This document shows, piece after piece, positions 48,262 to 56,182 of a stretch of DNA of 64,000 bases. The notes under the pieces are model-generated. The model was given only the letters and a program-made list of their open reading frames with translations, was not told the origin of the DNA and ran no database searches. Every line of letters starts with the position of its first letter. The stretch's first letter is position 1. The position numbers and the translations under genes were made by a program. The DNA comes from Mycolicibacterium iranicum (lineage in GTDB: Bacteria; Actinomycetota; Actinomycetes; Mycobacteriales; Mycobacteriaceae), in the NCBI RefSeq assembly GCF_001650495.1, contig NZ_LWCS01000003.1:57004-121003 (forward strand), written 5' to 3'.

Positions 48262-49403
48262 AGGAGCTCCAGGATGGTGGCGTTCGCCTGGCCGCCGCCC
48301 TCGCACATGGTCTGCAATCCGTACTGAATTCCGTTGTCGCGCATGTGGTAGAGCAATGTGGTCATGATGCGGGCACCGGAACCGCCCAGCGGATGGCCCA
48401 GCGCGATCGCCCCGCCGTTGGGGTTCAGCTTCTTCTCGTCGGCGCCGATGTCCTTCAACCACGCCATCGGCACAGGCGCGAACGCCTCGTTGACCTCGAA
48501 CGCACCGATCTGGTCGATGCTCAGACCGGACCGCTTGAGGGCCTTCTGCGTCGCCGGGATCGGAGCGGTCAGCATGATGACGGGGTCGGCTCCGGCCAGC
48601 ACCGCGGTGTGCACCTTGGCCAGCGGCTTGAGGCCCAGCTCCTTGGCCTTCTCGGCGGACATGAACAGCAGCGCGGCCGATCCGTCGGAGATCTGGGAGC
48701 TGTTGCCCGCGTGGATCACACCGTCCTCGCGGAAGGCGGGCTTGAGCTGACCCATCTTCTCCAGAGTGGTGCCGCGGCGGATACCCTCGTCCTTGAGCAC
48801 AGGGTTGCCGTCCTGATCTTTGATCGCCACGATCTGGTCGTCGAACGCGCCGGAATCCTGTGCGGCGGCGGCCTTTTCATGGGAGTCGAGCGAGAACTGG
48901 TCGAGCTGGGTGCGCGACAGGCCCCACTGCTCGGCGATCATCTCGGCTCCGACGCCCTGATTCGGGGTCTGGTTGTAGCGGTCCTTGAAGCCGCCGGGGT
49001 ACGGGTTGCCGCCGCTGGCCAGCGAGGCACCCATCGGCGTCCGCGACATCGACTCGACGCCGCCGGCGACGACGACATCGTAGTGGCCCGCGACCACACC
49101 TGCGGCAGCGAAGTGCACCGACTGCTGGCTGGATCCGCACTGACGGTCAACGGTCACACCGGGGACCGACTCAGGCCATCCGGCGGTGAGCAGCGCGGTG
49201 CGGCCGATGTCGAGCGCCTGTTCGCCGGCCTGCATGACGCAGCCCCAGATGACGTCATCGACGAGGGCGGGGTCGACGCCTGCGCGCTGGACCAGACCGT
49301 TGAGTACCTGGGCGGACAGTTCGGCCGGGTGGATACCGGACAGACCGCCGTTGCGCTTGCCGACGGGCGACCGGACAGCCTCGACGATGACGGCTTCAGC
49401 CAT
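48258..49403 (-). CDS. Acetyl-CoA acyltransferase (thiolase)
   Basis: 381 residues. Acyl-carrying Cys89 in VDRQCGSSQQ; C-terminal His in GGAIALGHPLGGSGAR; second Cys in MCEGGGQANATI; and NEAFAPV with the conserved Asn. All thiolase catalytic residues are present. First gene of the thiolase-crotonase-dehydrogenase operon. The 18-bp palindrome at 49467-49484 lies 64 nt upstream. Confidence 0.93.
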   Translation of the reverse strand: MAEAVIVEAVRSPVGKRNGGLSGIHPAELSAQVLNGLVQRAGVDPALVDDVIWGCVMQAGEQALDIGRTALLTAGWPESVPGVTVDRQCGSSQQSVHFAAAGVVAGHYDVVVAGGVESMSRTPMGASLASGGNPYPGGFKDRYNQTPNQGVGAEMIAEQWGLSRTQLDQFSLDSHEKAAAAQDSGAFDDQIVAIKDQDGNPVLKDEGIRRGTTLEKMGQLKPAFREDGVIHAGNSSQISDGSAALLFMSAEKAKELGLKPLAKVHTAVLAGADPVIMLTAPIPATQKALKRSGLSIDQIGAFEVNEAFAPVPMAWLKDIGADEKKLNPNGGAIALGHPLGGSGARIMTTLLYHMRDNGIQYGLQTMCEGGGQANATILELL

Positions 49404-49466
49404 GGGGATGCTCCTTCGTTGAACGGGTCTTCCCCCGAACGTAAACGAACAAGGTTTACTAGGTCA

Positions 49467-49484
49467 ACCTACTGGTTGGTAGGT
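49467..49484. promoter_or_regulatory. Palindromic operator before beta-oxidation operon
   Basis: ACCTAC-TGGTTG-GTAGGT, a perfect 6-6-6 palindrome, lies in the 94-nt gap upstream of the thiolase start. It has the general look of TetR-family sites before mycobacterial lipid genes, but no regulator gene lies beside it. Its AACCTACTGGTTGGTAGGT core is unlike the other operators of the window. Confidence 0.6.
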
Positions 49485-49497
49485 GGTTAGCAGCAGC

Positions 49498-50814
49498 TCA
49501 GAGGACCGGAGATCGGCCGCTTGCCGCGCGGTCGGCGGCAGCCTCCAACTCGGCGCGGAACTGGGGGTGGGCGATGGCGGCGAGGGCGCGTCCACGCTCC
49601 TGCACCGTCCTGCCCTCCAGTTCGGCGGCGCCGTACTCCGTCACGATGACGTCGACGTGGTGACGCGGTGTGGTGATGACCGCGCCAGGCCCGAACCAGG
49701 GCACGATCCGCGACTGCAGCACGCCGTCCTTCTCGTAGGTCGACGGCAGGCAGATCAGCGAGCGATCCGAGAGTTCCAGTCCGGCACCCGCCACGAAGTC
49801 TTCGGCGCCGCCGATGCCGCTGAACTGGCTGCCGTTGATGGTGTCGGCGACGACCTGACCCTGGATGTCGACCGCAAGAGCACCGTTGATCGACACCATG
49901 TTGTGGTTGGCGGCGATGACCTCCGGGGAGTTGACGATCTCGACCGGCAGGAACGCGACGTCGGTGTTCTCGTCGAGCCACTGGTAGAGATCCGCGGTGC
50001 CGAACGCGAAAGTCGTCACGCTGACACCGTCGTACAGTCGCTTGGCCGCGTTGCTGACCTTGCCTGCCCGGTGCAGTTGCATGCAGCCGTCGGTGAACAT
50101 CTCGCTGTGCAGCCCGTAGTCTCCGCCGTCGCCGTCGGCCAGCAGGGCGGCGATCTGACTCGGGATGGACCCGATGCCCGTCTGCAGTGTCGCGCCCGAA
50201 CGAATGAACGACACGGCGTGCCTGGCGATCTCCTTGTCTGCGTCAGTGGGCGGCGGTCCCGGCAACGCCAATGGAGCATCCGTCGAACGGATCAGCACGT
50301 CGATCTCGTCCACGTGCAGAGCGTGCCGGTATTGGTCGCCGACGCCGAACGTGCGCGGGTACGCGTCAGACACCTCGACCACCAGGAGCCGTTGCGGGTC
50401 TGCTCCGGCGCGGCGCAGTTCCTCGACCGTGCCGCCGGCATGCAGCGACAGCGAGCACCAACCGTCGCTGTCGGGGGGTGTGGCGACCGTCGTCATCACA
50501 TGCGGCGACTGACGCTCCAGAAGCGGACCGAACCGGCGGAAGTCTGCCGGGGTGAACTCGATGTCGGCACCCGCGTCGCCGAGCGCCCGTTCCAGCGGGC
50601 CGAAGAATCCGGAGAGGTAGCGCACTCCGGGCCGCGAGAACAGTTCGGTGCCGACGGCAAGCAGAGCGCCGTAGACACGCAGGTCCGTCCAGTCCGTCCG
50701 CTCACCGAGCGCGCGCAGGAACGACGGCGGCTGGCCGGGGCCGAGCGGGATCCCGACCGTGTCGGCGGGATCGAGTCGCGCGGCGGCTTCATCTGCGGTG
50801 AGCTCGGTGGGCAT
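49498..50814 (-). CDS. Acetyl-CoA hydrolase/4-hydroxybutyrate CoA-transferase-like
   Basis: 438 residues of the class I CoA-transferase family: GIPLGPGQP at the N-terminus, LQTGIGSIPSQIAALL in the middle (nucleotide-binding type loop), and VDVIVTEYGAAELEGRTVQERG near the C-terminus with the conserved family Glu. Reaction could be hydrolysis or CoA transfer. It is divergent from the carboxylate-reducing pair at 50894. ATG 50814. Confidence 0.85.
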   Translation of the reverse strand: MPTELTADEAAARLDPADTVGIPLGPGQPPSFLRALGERTDWTDLRVYGALLAVGTELFSRPGVRYLSGFFGPLERALGDAGADIEFTPADFRRFGPLLERQSPHVMTTVATPPDSDGWCSLSLHAGGTVEELRRAGADPQRLLVVEVSDAYPRTFGVGDQYRHALHVDEIDVLIRSTDAPLALPGPPPTDADKEIARHAVSFIRSGATLQTGIGSIPSQIAALLADGDGGDYGLHSEMFTDGCMQLHRAGKVSNAAKRLYDGVSVTTFAFGTADLYQWLDENTDVAFLPVEIVNSPEVIAANHNMVSINGALAVDIQGQVVADTINGSQFSGIGGAEDFVAGAGLELSDRSLICLPSTYEKDGVLQSRIVPWFGPGAVITTPRHHVDVIVTEYGAAELEGRTVQERGRALAAIAHPQFRAELEAAADRAASGRSPVL

Positions 50815-50893
50815 GGCCGATACCCTGCCATGCCGTCCTGGTTCGACCCCGCGAATTCACCGAGCGGCCAACTCGCGCTGTCACGATGCCCCG

Positions 50894-51991
50894 ATGAGTT
50901 CACGCGGCTTTGCGGTTCTGGATGTGCCGCGGGAGACTCCGCCGGATCCGCGCAAGTACCTCCGAGCGGCGATCACCTGGCACTTCGGCGAGGACACCGG
51001 CTCACCGTTCTGGCTGCGCGCGGCGTCGAAGCTCGACTTCGACCCGGTCCACGAGGTGCAGACCCACGACGACCTCCGGCTGTTCCCGAATCTGGTCGAC
51101 GAGCTTCGCGATGTCCCTGTCGAAGACCTCATCCCCCGCGGTTACGGCCACCCGCTTCCGATCCCCCGAATCTTCGAATCAGGCGGCACCACAGGCCCAC
51201 CCAAGCGCACCGCGCAGCTGCCCGACTGGATCGAACAGGTGACACGTTGGCAGGTAGAGGATTTCAGTGCTGGAGGCTTCGTGCCCCGTGCGGGACTGCT
51301 GTGCATGATGCCGAGCGGGCCGCATGGGGTGGGCCACTTCGACCGTGTGGTCGCCGAACGGCTGGGCGCGGCGTTCCATGCGATCGACCTGGATCCGCGC
51401 TGGGTGAAGAAGGTTGCCTCGCGTGGTAATCGGGCGGCCGACAACGAGATCACGCTCTATGTCCGCCACGTCCTGGAGCAGACGCGCCACATTCTGGAAA
51501 CGCAGAACGTGGCGAATCTGCATGCGACACCCCCTCTTCTGGAAGCCATCGCCAACGATGAGCACCTCACCGACCTGGTCAACCGGCGGATCCGCTACAT
51601 ACTCCTCAGCGGAGCACACGTCGACATCGACACGATGGCGTTGTTCCGCGACATCTTTCCCGCCGTGTCGATGGCAATCGCATTCGGCAGCACCATGATT
51701 CTGTCGCAAGCTGCGACCCGCACCGTCGGTGACACGGCCGTCTTCGACCCCCGTTCGCCCTACGTCGTCTTCTGGGTCGTCGACCCCGACACCGGAGCTC
51801 CCGTGGCTTACGGGGACCGCGGCCAGGTCGTCATGAATCACCTCAGCAAGGGGATGTTCATACCGAACAACCTGGAGCGCGACACAGCGATCAGATGGCC
51901 CGGACCCGACGGCCAGGTCGGCGACTCCGTCAGCGACATCGCACCCGTCGCGGTGTTCGACGGCGAACCGGTGATCGAAGGGGTGTACTGA
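50894..51991 (+). CDS. Acyl-adenylating enzyme, LuxE/PaaK/EhpF-like
   Basis: 365 residues with the AMP-binding loop IFESGGTTGPPKR at residues 93-105, then a SGPHGVGHF segment and a C-terminal FDGEPVIEGVY. The short length and lack of the usual A8 motif place it with the LuxE/PaaK/EhpF group, which activates a carboxylic acid as adenylate and passes it on. ATG 50894 (MSSRGFAVLD) is used; an upstream in-frame ATG at 50759 lies in the divergent gene. The next gene, 2 nt on, is a LuxC-like reductase, so together they could turn a carboxylic acid into an aldehyde. Confidence 0.8.
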   Translation: MSSRGFAVLDVPRETPPDPRKYLRAAITWHFGEDTGSPFWLRAASKLDFDPVHEVQTHDDLRLFPNLVDELRDVPVEDLIPRGYGHPLPIPRIFESGGTTGPPKRTAQLPDWIEQVTRWQVEDFSAGGFVPRAGLLCMMPSGPHGVGHFDRVVAERLGAAFHAIDLDPRWVKKVASRGNRAADNEITLYVRHVLEQTRHILETQNVANLHATPPLLEAIANDEHLTDLVNRRIRYILLSGAHVDIDTMALFRDIFPAVSMAIAFGSTMILSQAATRTVGDTAVFDPRSPYVVFWVVDPDTGAPVAYGDRGQVVMNHLSKGMFIPNNLERDTAIRWPGPDGQVGDSVSDIAPVAVFDGEPVIEGVY

Positions 51992-51993
51992 TC

Positions 51994-53361
51994 GTGGCCG
52001 GCGATCTTGTCGGGGTGGACGCATTGGGACCCGACGGCCCGTACCGCACCCACCAGCGCGTGATCATCGCCGACACCCGCGGCGAGGCACTGCTCGACAT
52101 GTCGGTCGTTCCACGGCTCTATGTGACAAGAACCATTGCCGCACAACGTAAAGCAGCGCCACTTCCCGTCGCCGAGCGTGCCACCGCGCTGCGTCGCGCT
52201 GCTGAGATCTTCGTATCGGCGACGATCGGGGGCCTGGATTTCGATCACTACGTCGACCTGACCTGTCGCGTCTCGGGCCTCCCCCTGACCGTCGCCAGAG
52301 CCGGAGCCGATGTGGTGGCAACGTCGCTGACGACGGCGTTCGACTCGGTGCGCACCGCCCTTCCCGCCGGCACAACGATGGATTGGCGCGACCAGGACGC
52401 GGGTGCAGTATGGGCGCGCCGCGGCGAGGTGCTCGCGGTGCACGCACCCGGCAATGCGCCTGGTGTGCACGGTCTGTGGCCGCAGGCGCTGGCGCTCGGC
52501 TTTCGCGTCGCTGTGCGACCGTCCCGGCGCGAGCCGCTCACCGCGCACCGGCTCGTCACTGCGCTGCGGCGCGCAGGATTCGCCGACACCGATGCGTGCT
52601 ACCTGCCGACCGGGCACACGGGCGCGGACGCCGTCGTGCACGCCGCCGACCTCGCGCTCGTGTACGGCGGCCCGGACGTCGCCGAGCATTACGAGGCGGA
52701 TCCGACCGTGTTCGTCAACGGGCCGGGCCGCAGCAAGATTCTCATCACCGCAGAGCAGGACTGGCGCGACCACCTCGACGTCGTGGTGGATTCGGTTGCC
52801 GCACTGGGCGGTATGGCGTGTGTCAACGCCACCGCGGTGCTTTACGAGGGTGATGCGGCACCGCTGGCGCGCGCCATCGGTGAACGACTGGCGCTCCTCG
52901 AGCCGCTACCCAACACGGATCCGCGCGCGGTGCTACCCACGATGCCCGTCAAGGGTGCTTGCGAGCTCGCGGCGCATCTCGCCCGCAAGGCTGCGGCGGC
53001 GACGGCCATCCTGGGTGCCGAGCAGGTGGTGGCCGATGTCGGCGACGGTTTCGCCGCCCTGCGACCCGCGGTGCACCTGCTTTCCGTCCCGGACCCCCGG
53101 ACGCTCGGCGTGGAGCTGCCCTTTCCGTGCGTCTGGGTGTCTCCCTGGTCGCGCGGCGACGGGATGACCCCACTGCGTGATTCGCTCGTGCTCACCGCGA
53201 TCACCTCCGACGGAGAACTGATCGACCGTCTGGTGCACGACCCCACGATCGTCAACGTGCACCGCGGCAGTGTTCCCACTCACCATGCCGCCCCGGAGAT
53301 TCCGCACGACGGATTCCTCGCGGACTTCCTGATGCGCAACAAGGGTTTCGTCGCCGGGTGA
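51994..53361 (+). CDS. Acyl-CoA/acyl-thioester reductase, LuxC-like
   Basis: 455 residues of the aldehyde dehydrogenase superfamily, LuxC/EhpG branch. The NAD(P)-binding region contains APGNAPGVHGLWP (151-163); the catalytic Cys276 is in LGGMACVNAT. It would reduce an acyl group bound as thioester to an aldehyde. GTG 51994 follows the previous stop by 2 nt, with GAAGGGG 10 nt upstream. No luciferase or phenazine genes are seen nearby. Confidence 0.82.
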   Translation: MAGDLVGVDALGPDGPYRTHQRVIIADTRGEALLDMSVVPRLYVTRTIAAQRKAAPLPVAERATALRRAAEIFVSATIGGLDFDHYVDLTCRVSGLPLTVARAGADVVATSLTTAFDSVRTALPAGTTMDWRDQDAGAVWARRGEVLAVHAPGNAPGVHGLWPQALALGFRVAVRPSRREPLTAHRLVTALRRAGFADTDACYLPTGHTGADAVVHAADLALVYGGPDVAEHYEADPTVFVNGPGRSKILITAEQDWRDHLDVVVDSVAALGGMACVNATAVLYEGDAAPLARAIGERLALLEPLPNTDPRAVLPTMPVKGACELAAHLARKAAAATAILGAEQVVADVGDGFAALRPAVHLLSVPDPRTLGVELPFPCVWVSPWSRGDGMTPLRDSLVLTAITSDGELIDRLVHDPTIVNVHRGSVPTHHAAPEIPHDGFLADFLMRNKGFVAG

Positions 53362-53632
53362 TCGTGGGCGCCTGATGAGCCCCCATGTTTCAAGATCTTT
53401 TTTTTCCGGGCACCGACGGAGGTGGCGTCGCAGCCCCTGAGGCTCTGACCTGCTGTTTTTTACGATGCCGTCAGCGCGAGGCGGTACGTTTCGCGGGAGA
53501 TCCGGGTCTGAAGTGCCGGACGTAGGTCTTGACCGGCAAGAAGGCCAACCCCATTCTGACGCTGCATTTGCTCAGACACTGCAAGCATCCACGCCTGCCA
53601 TAGCGGCCAGGCCCTTCAACCATGGGGGTTGT
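53362..53632. other. 271-nt gap before the PGRS gene
   Basis: No convincing gene. An 8-base T run follows a weak GGGC/GCCC stem near 53375-53404 and may end the reductase operon. A second T-rich stretch lies at about 53455. The rest is probably promoter and leader of the PGRS gene. An ORF from 53465 in this stretch has no coding features of its own and only leads in frame into the PGRS gene. Confidence 0.5.
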
Positions 53633-55099
53633 ATGTACGTTAAGTCCTCGCGCCACAACGTGATTCCGCGTTCCGTGCCCAAGCACGTAGCGACCGGTGT
53701 CGCAGGCGCGGCGATGGTCGGTCTCGGCGCACTGGTCGTCGCCGCCGCGGGCGCCGCCGACGAACCGACCACGATCTCGGCCCATACGGCCGAGATCAAG
53801 CTGGTCGCAAGCCAGGAATGCGTGCCCGGCGGACTCATCGGCTGCGCCGGCTCCTCAAGCCAGACCGCAAGCCCGACAGCACTGCTCGCCGCCACGAGCG
53901 CCAATCCCGCCTTCCGGCCGATGATCGGCGACGGCGGCTGGCTGATCGGCAACGGCCTCGATGCCGCCGAAGACTGCGAAGGCGCTGCCTGCAACGGCGG
54001 TGACGGCGGCCTGCTGTGGGGCAGCGGCGGTGCGGGTGCAGCCGGTAAGGCGGCCGTGTACGCCGCAGACGGCACCCTGATCTCGGCCGCCACAGCGGGC
54101 GGCAAGGGCGGCAACGCGGGACTGTTCGGCGGCTCCGGCGGCGCAGGCGGCGCAGGCGGCGCCGACATCAACACGAGCGCTGCGGGTGCGAACGCCGACG
54201 CTGTCGGTGGCGCCGGCGGCGCGGGCGGCGAAGGCGCCAAGCTGTTCCCGGGCCGCGGCGGAGCCGGCGGCGCCGGCGGCGCAGCCTCGTCGCTGAACGG
54301 CAACGCCGTCGGCGGTGCCGGCGGTGCGGGCGGCCGCGCCAACATCGGCCTGCCGCTGCCCGGCGAAACCCCTGAAGAGAACTACGGCCCCGGTGCGGGC
54401 GGCGCAGGTGGCTCGGCAACCGTCGGCGCACCTGGCGCCTCGGGCGGCACCGGAACCGGGGCGTCCACCCAGACCGCGACCGGCGGCAGCGGCGGCGACG
54501 GCGGCTACGGCCTGGTGTCCGGTGGCGCCACGCCGGACCTGGAAGGCAATGGCGGCAAGGGCGGCACCGGCACCGCGTACGGAGCCGGCAAGGCCGTCGG
54601 CGGCGAGGGCGGCGACGGCGGCGACCGACTGGCCTCCCGCGCTGCCAACGGCGGAAGCGGCGGCGCGGCTACCTCCGAAGCGGGTACTGCCACCGGCGGT
54701 TCGGCCGGATCCGGCGGCAGCGCTGAGCTGACCGGCCTCGGCGGTCGCGGCGGCAGCGGCGGCAGCGCGACCTCGACTGCGGGTGGCAACACCACCGGCG
54801 GCCGCGGCGGCAACGGCGGCGACGGCGGCAAGCTCGGCGGCAATGGTGGCGTCGGCCGTAACGGCGGGAACGCCACCGGTGGCACCGCGCGCGGCGGCAA
54901 CGGCGGCAACGGCGGCGACGGCGGATCTGCCACTGCCGAAGGCACCGGGATCGGCGGCAACGGCGGCAACGGCGGCAACGCCACGCCGGATGCGGGCAAG
55001 GCGGGCACGGGAGGCAACGGCGGCGCCGGTGGCCGCGGCGGAGCCGCCGACGGCAACCAGGGCAATGACGGCAACGACGGCGGCTCCAGCAGCACATAG
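53633..55099 (+). CDS. PGRS-repeat protein without a PE domain
   Basis: 488 residues. N-terminal part has a hydrophobic segment at about 20-43 (VATGVAGAAMVGLGALVVAA), which looks like a signal peptide or anchor, then a short spacer containing three Cys. From GGWLIGNG (about residue 102) it enters Gly-Gly-x and Gly-Asn-Gly-Gly repeats like the PGRS domain of PE_PGRS proteins, ending NDGGSSST. The PE domain that normally leads ESX-5 export is absent. ATG 53633 has GGGGG just upstream. Fibre-like calcium-binding PGRS sheets are known for related repeats. Confidence 0.9.
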   Translation: MYVKSSRHNVIPRSVPKHVATGVAGAAMVGLGALVVAAAGAADEPTTISAHTAEIKLVASQECVPGGLIGCAGSSSQTASPTALLAATSANPAFRPMIGDGGWLIGNGLDAAEDCEGAACNGGDGGLLWGSGGAGAAGKAAVYAADGTLISAATAGGKGGNAGLFGGSGGAGGAGGADINTSAAGANADAVGGAGGAGGEGAKLFPGRGGAGGAGGAASSLNGNAVGGAGGAGGRANIGLPLPGETPEENYGPGAGGAGGSATVGAPGASGGTGTGASTQTATGGSGGDGGYGLVSGGATPDLEGNGGKGGTGTAYGAGKAVGGEGGDGGDRLASRAANGGSGGAATSEAGTATGGSAGSGGSAELTGLGGRGGSGGSATSTAGGNTTGGRGGNGGDGGKLGGNGGVGRNGGNATGGTARGGNGGNGGDGGSATAEGTGIGGNGGNGGNATPDAGKAGTGGNGGAGGRGGAADGNQGNDGNDGGSSST

Positions 55100-55117
55100 G
55101 TCGTAGCCGACGCAAAG

Positions 55118-55158
55118 GCGGGTACGGGAGTCGACGGGCTCCCGTACCCGCTTCTTTT
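55118..55158 (+). terminator. Intrinsic terminator after PGRS gene
   Basis: Arms GCGGGTACGGGAG (55118-55130) and its exact complement (55139-55151) around an 8-nt loop, followed by TTCTTTT. It is 19 nt after the PGRS stop. This is the only hairpin of the window with a clear U-rich tail. Confidence 0.9.
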
Positions 55159-55267
55159 CTCCGTGACAGAATCACCGTCTACCTGCGCGTACACCGGATG
55201 ATCAAGCCTGAGTAACCTCACATGGTTTACTGAGTTGCACAGCTGAGTCGACCGTGGAGGAGGTGCA

Positions 55268-56059
55268 GTGGCTCGCAGTACCCCCCTGGCGCCGATGATC
55301 GGGCCGGACGCCGTCGCATCCCGCGCTGCCGTCCGCTCCCCCAAGACCGCTGAACTCGTCGCCGGAACGTTGCGTCGCATGGTCGTCGAGGGGCAACTCA
55401 AAGACGGCGATTTCCTCCCCAACGAGGCCGAACTGATGGCGCACTTCGGCGTCAGCAGGCCGACATTGCGGGAAGCGGTCCGTGTCCTGGAGTCCGAGCG
55501 CCTCGTCGAGGTACGCCGAGGATCACGCACCGGGGCGCGTGTTCGCGTTCCCGGCCCCGAAGTCGTCGCCCGCCCCGCCGGCCTGCTGCTGGAGCTGTCC
55601 GGCGCCACCATCGCCGACCTGCTGACCGCCAAGTCGGGCATCGAGCCGATGGCGGCTCGCCTTCTCGCTGAATCAGGGTCAGCAGAAGCGTTCGACGAGC
55701 TTGAGCAGATGCTCGAAGAGCTCATCACCGACGGCTACCAATCCCCCCGGCTTGCCGAGGCGACCGGCGCGTTCCACCTGCGGGTGGTGCAACTGTCCGG
55801 CAACGCCACGCTGGGCATCGTCGCGGGCATGCTGCATGAGATCACGGTCAGGCACACGGCCTTCGTGTTCAACGAGCGCCGCCCCGTGTCGAAGGCCGAC
55901 TACGACAAGCTGATGCGGTCCTACCGCAAGCTGATGCAGTTCCTGCGCGCCGGCGACGCCGCGGGCGCGGAGGCGCACTGGCGCAAGCACCTCGACACCT
56001 CACGCGAGCTGTTGCTGACGGGCCTGGAGAGCGTGCCCGTGCGCGACGTGATGGGCTGA
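55268..56059 (+). CDS. GntR family regulator, FadR subfamily
   Basis: 263 residues: winged helix-turn-helix (about 25-95) with LKDGDFLPNEAELMAHFGVSRPTLREAVRVLESERLVEVRRGSR-type sequence and a C-terminal FCD helical domain (about 115-245) with Asp/His ligand positions (AFHLRVVQLSGN). FCD regulators sense small acids or fatty acyl compounds. GTG 55268 has GGAGGAGG 5 nt upstream. Target unknown; the DUF3556 gene lies convergent after a 123-nt gap that holds a repeated GTCAGGCGCCC. Confidence 0.9.
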   Translation: MARSTPLAPMIGPDAVASRAAVRSPKTAELVAGTLRRMVVEGQLKDGDFLPNEAELMAHFGVSRPTLREAVRVLESERLVEVRRGSRTGARVRVPGPEVVARPAGLLLELSGATIADLLTAKSGIEPMAARLLAESGSAEAFDELEQMLEELITDGYQSPRLAEATGAFHLRVVQLSGNATLGIVAGMLHEITVRHTAFVFNERRPVSKADYDKLMRSYRKLMQFLRAGDAAGAEAHWRKHLDTSRELLLTGLESVPVRDVMG

Positions 56060-56182
56060 CAGGTCTGCAGCCGCGTCCTGCTCGCCCACATCGACTCTTT
56101 GCAGCGAAAGTTCGAGCAGACGTCTGCAAAAGGTGGATTTCGACCGGCGAAGTCAGGCGCCCCCAAACCCCGTCAGGCGCCC

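Noticed and set aside
51994..53361. LuxC-like gene as part of a luminescence operon
   Set aside because: No luxA/luxB-like luciferase is present in the window, so only the aldehyde-forming step is supported.
53900..55090. Regular short repeats that might be taken for a CRISPR or VNTR array
   Set aside because: The repeats are degenerate codons for Gly-Gly-x in one long frame, without uniform spacers.
53572..55728. Long Pro/Ala-rich open frames on the minus strand opposite the PGRS gene (53572-54345, 54505-55728)
   Set aside because: They are the complement of GGX codons; open by composition, no ribosome binding site, and the second runs through the terminator and the GntR gene.
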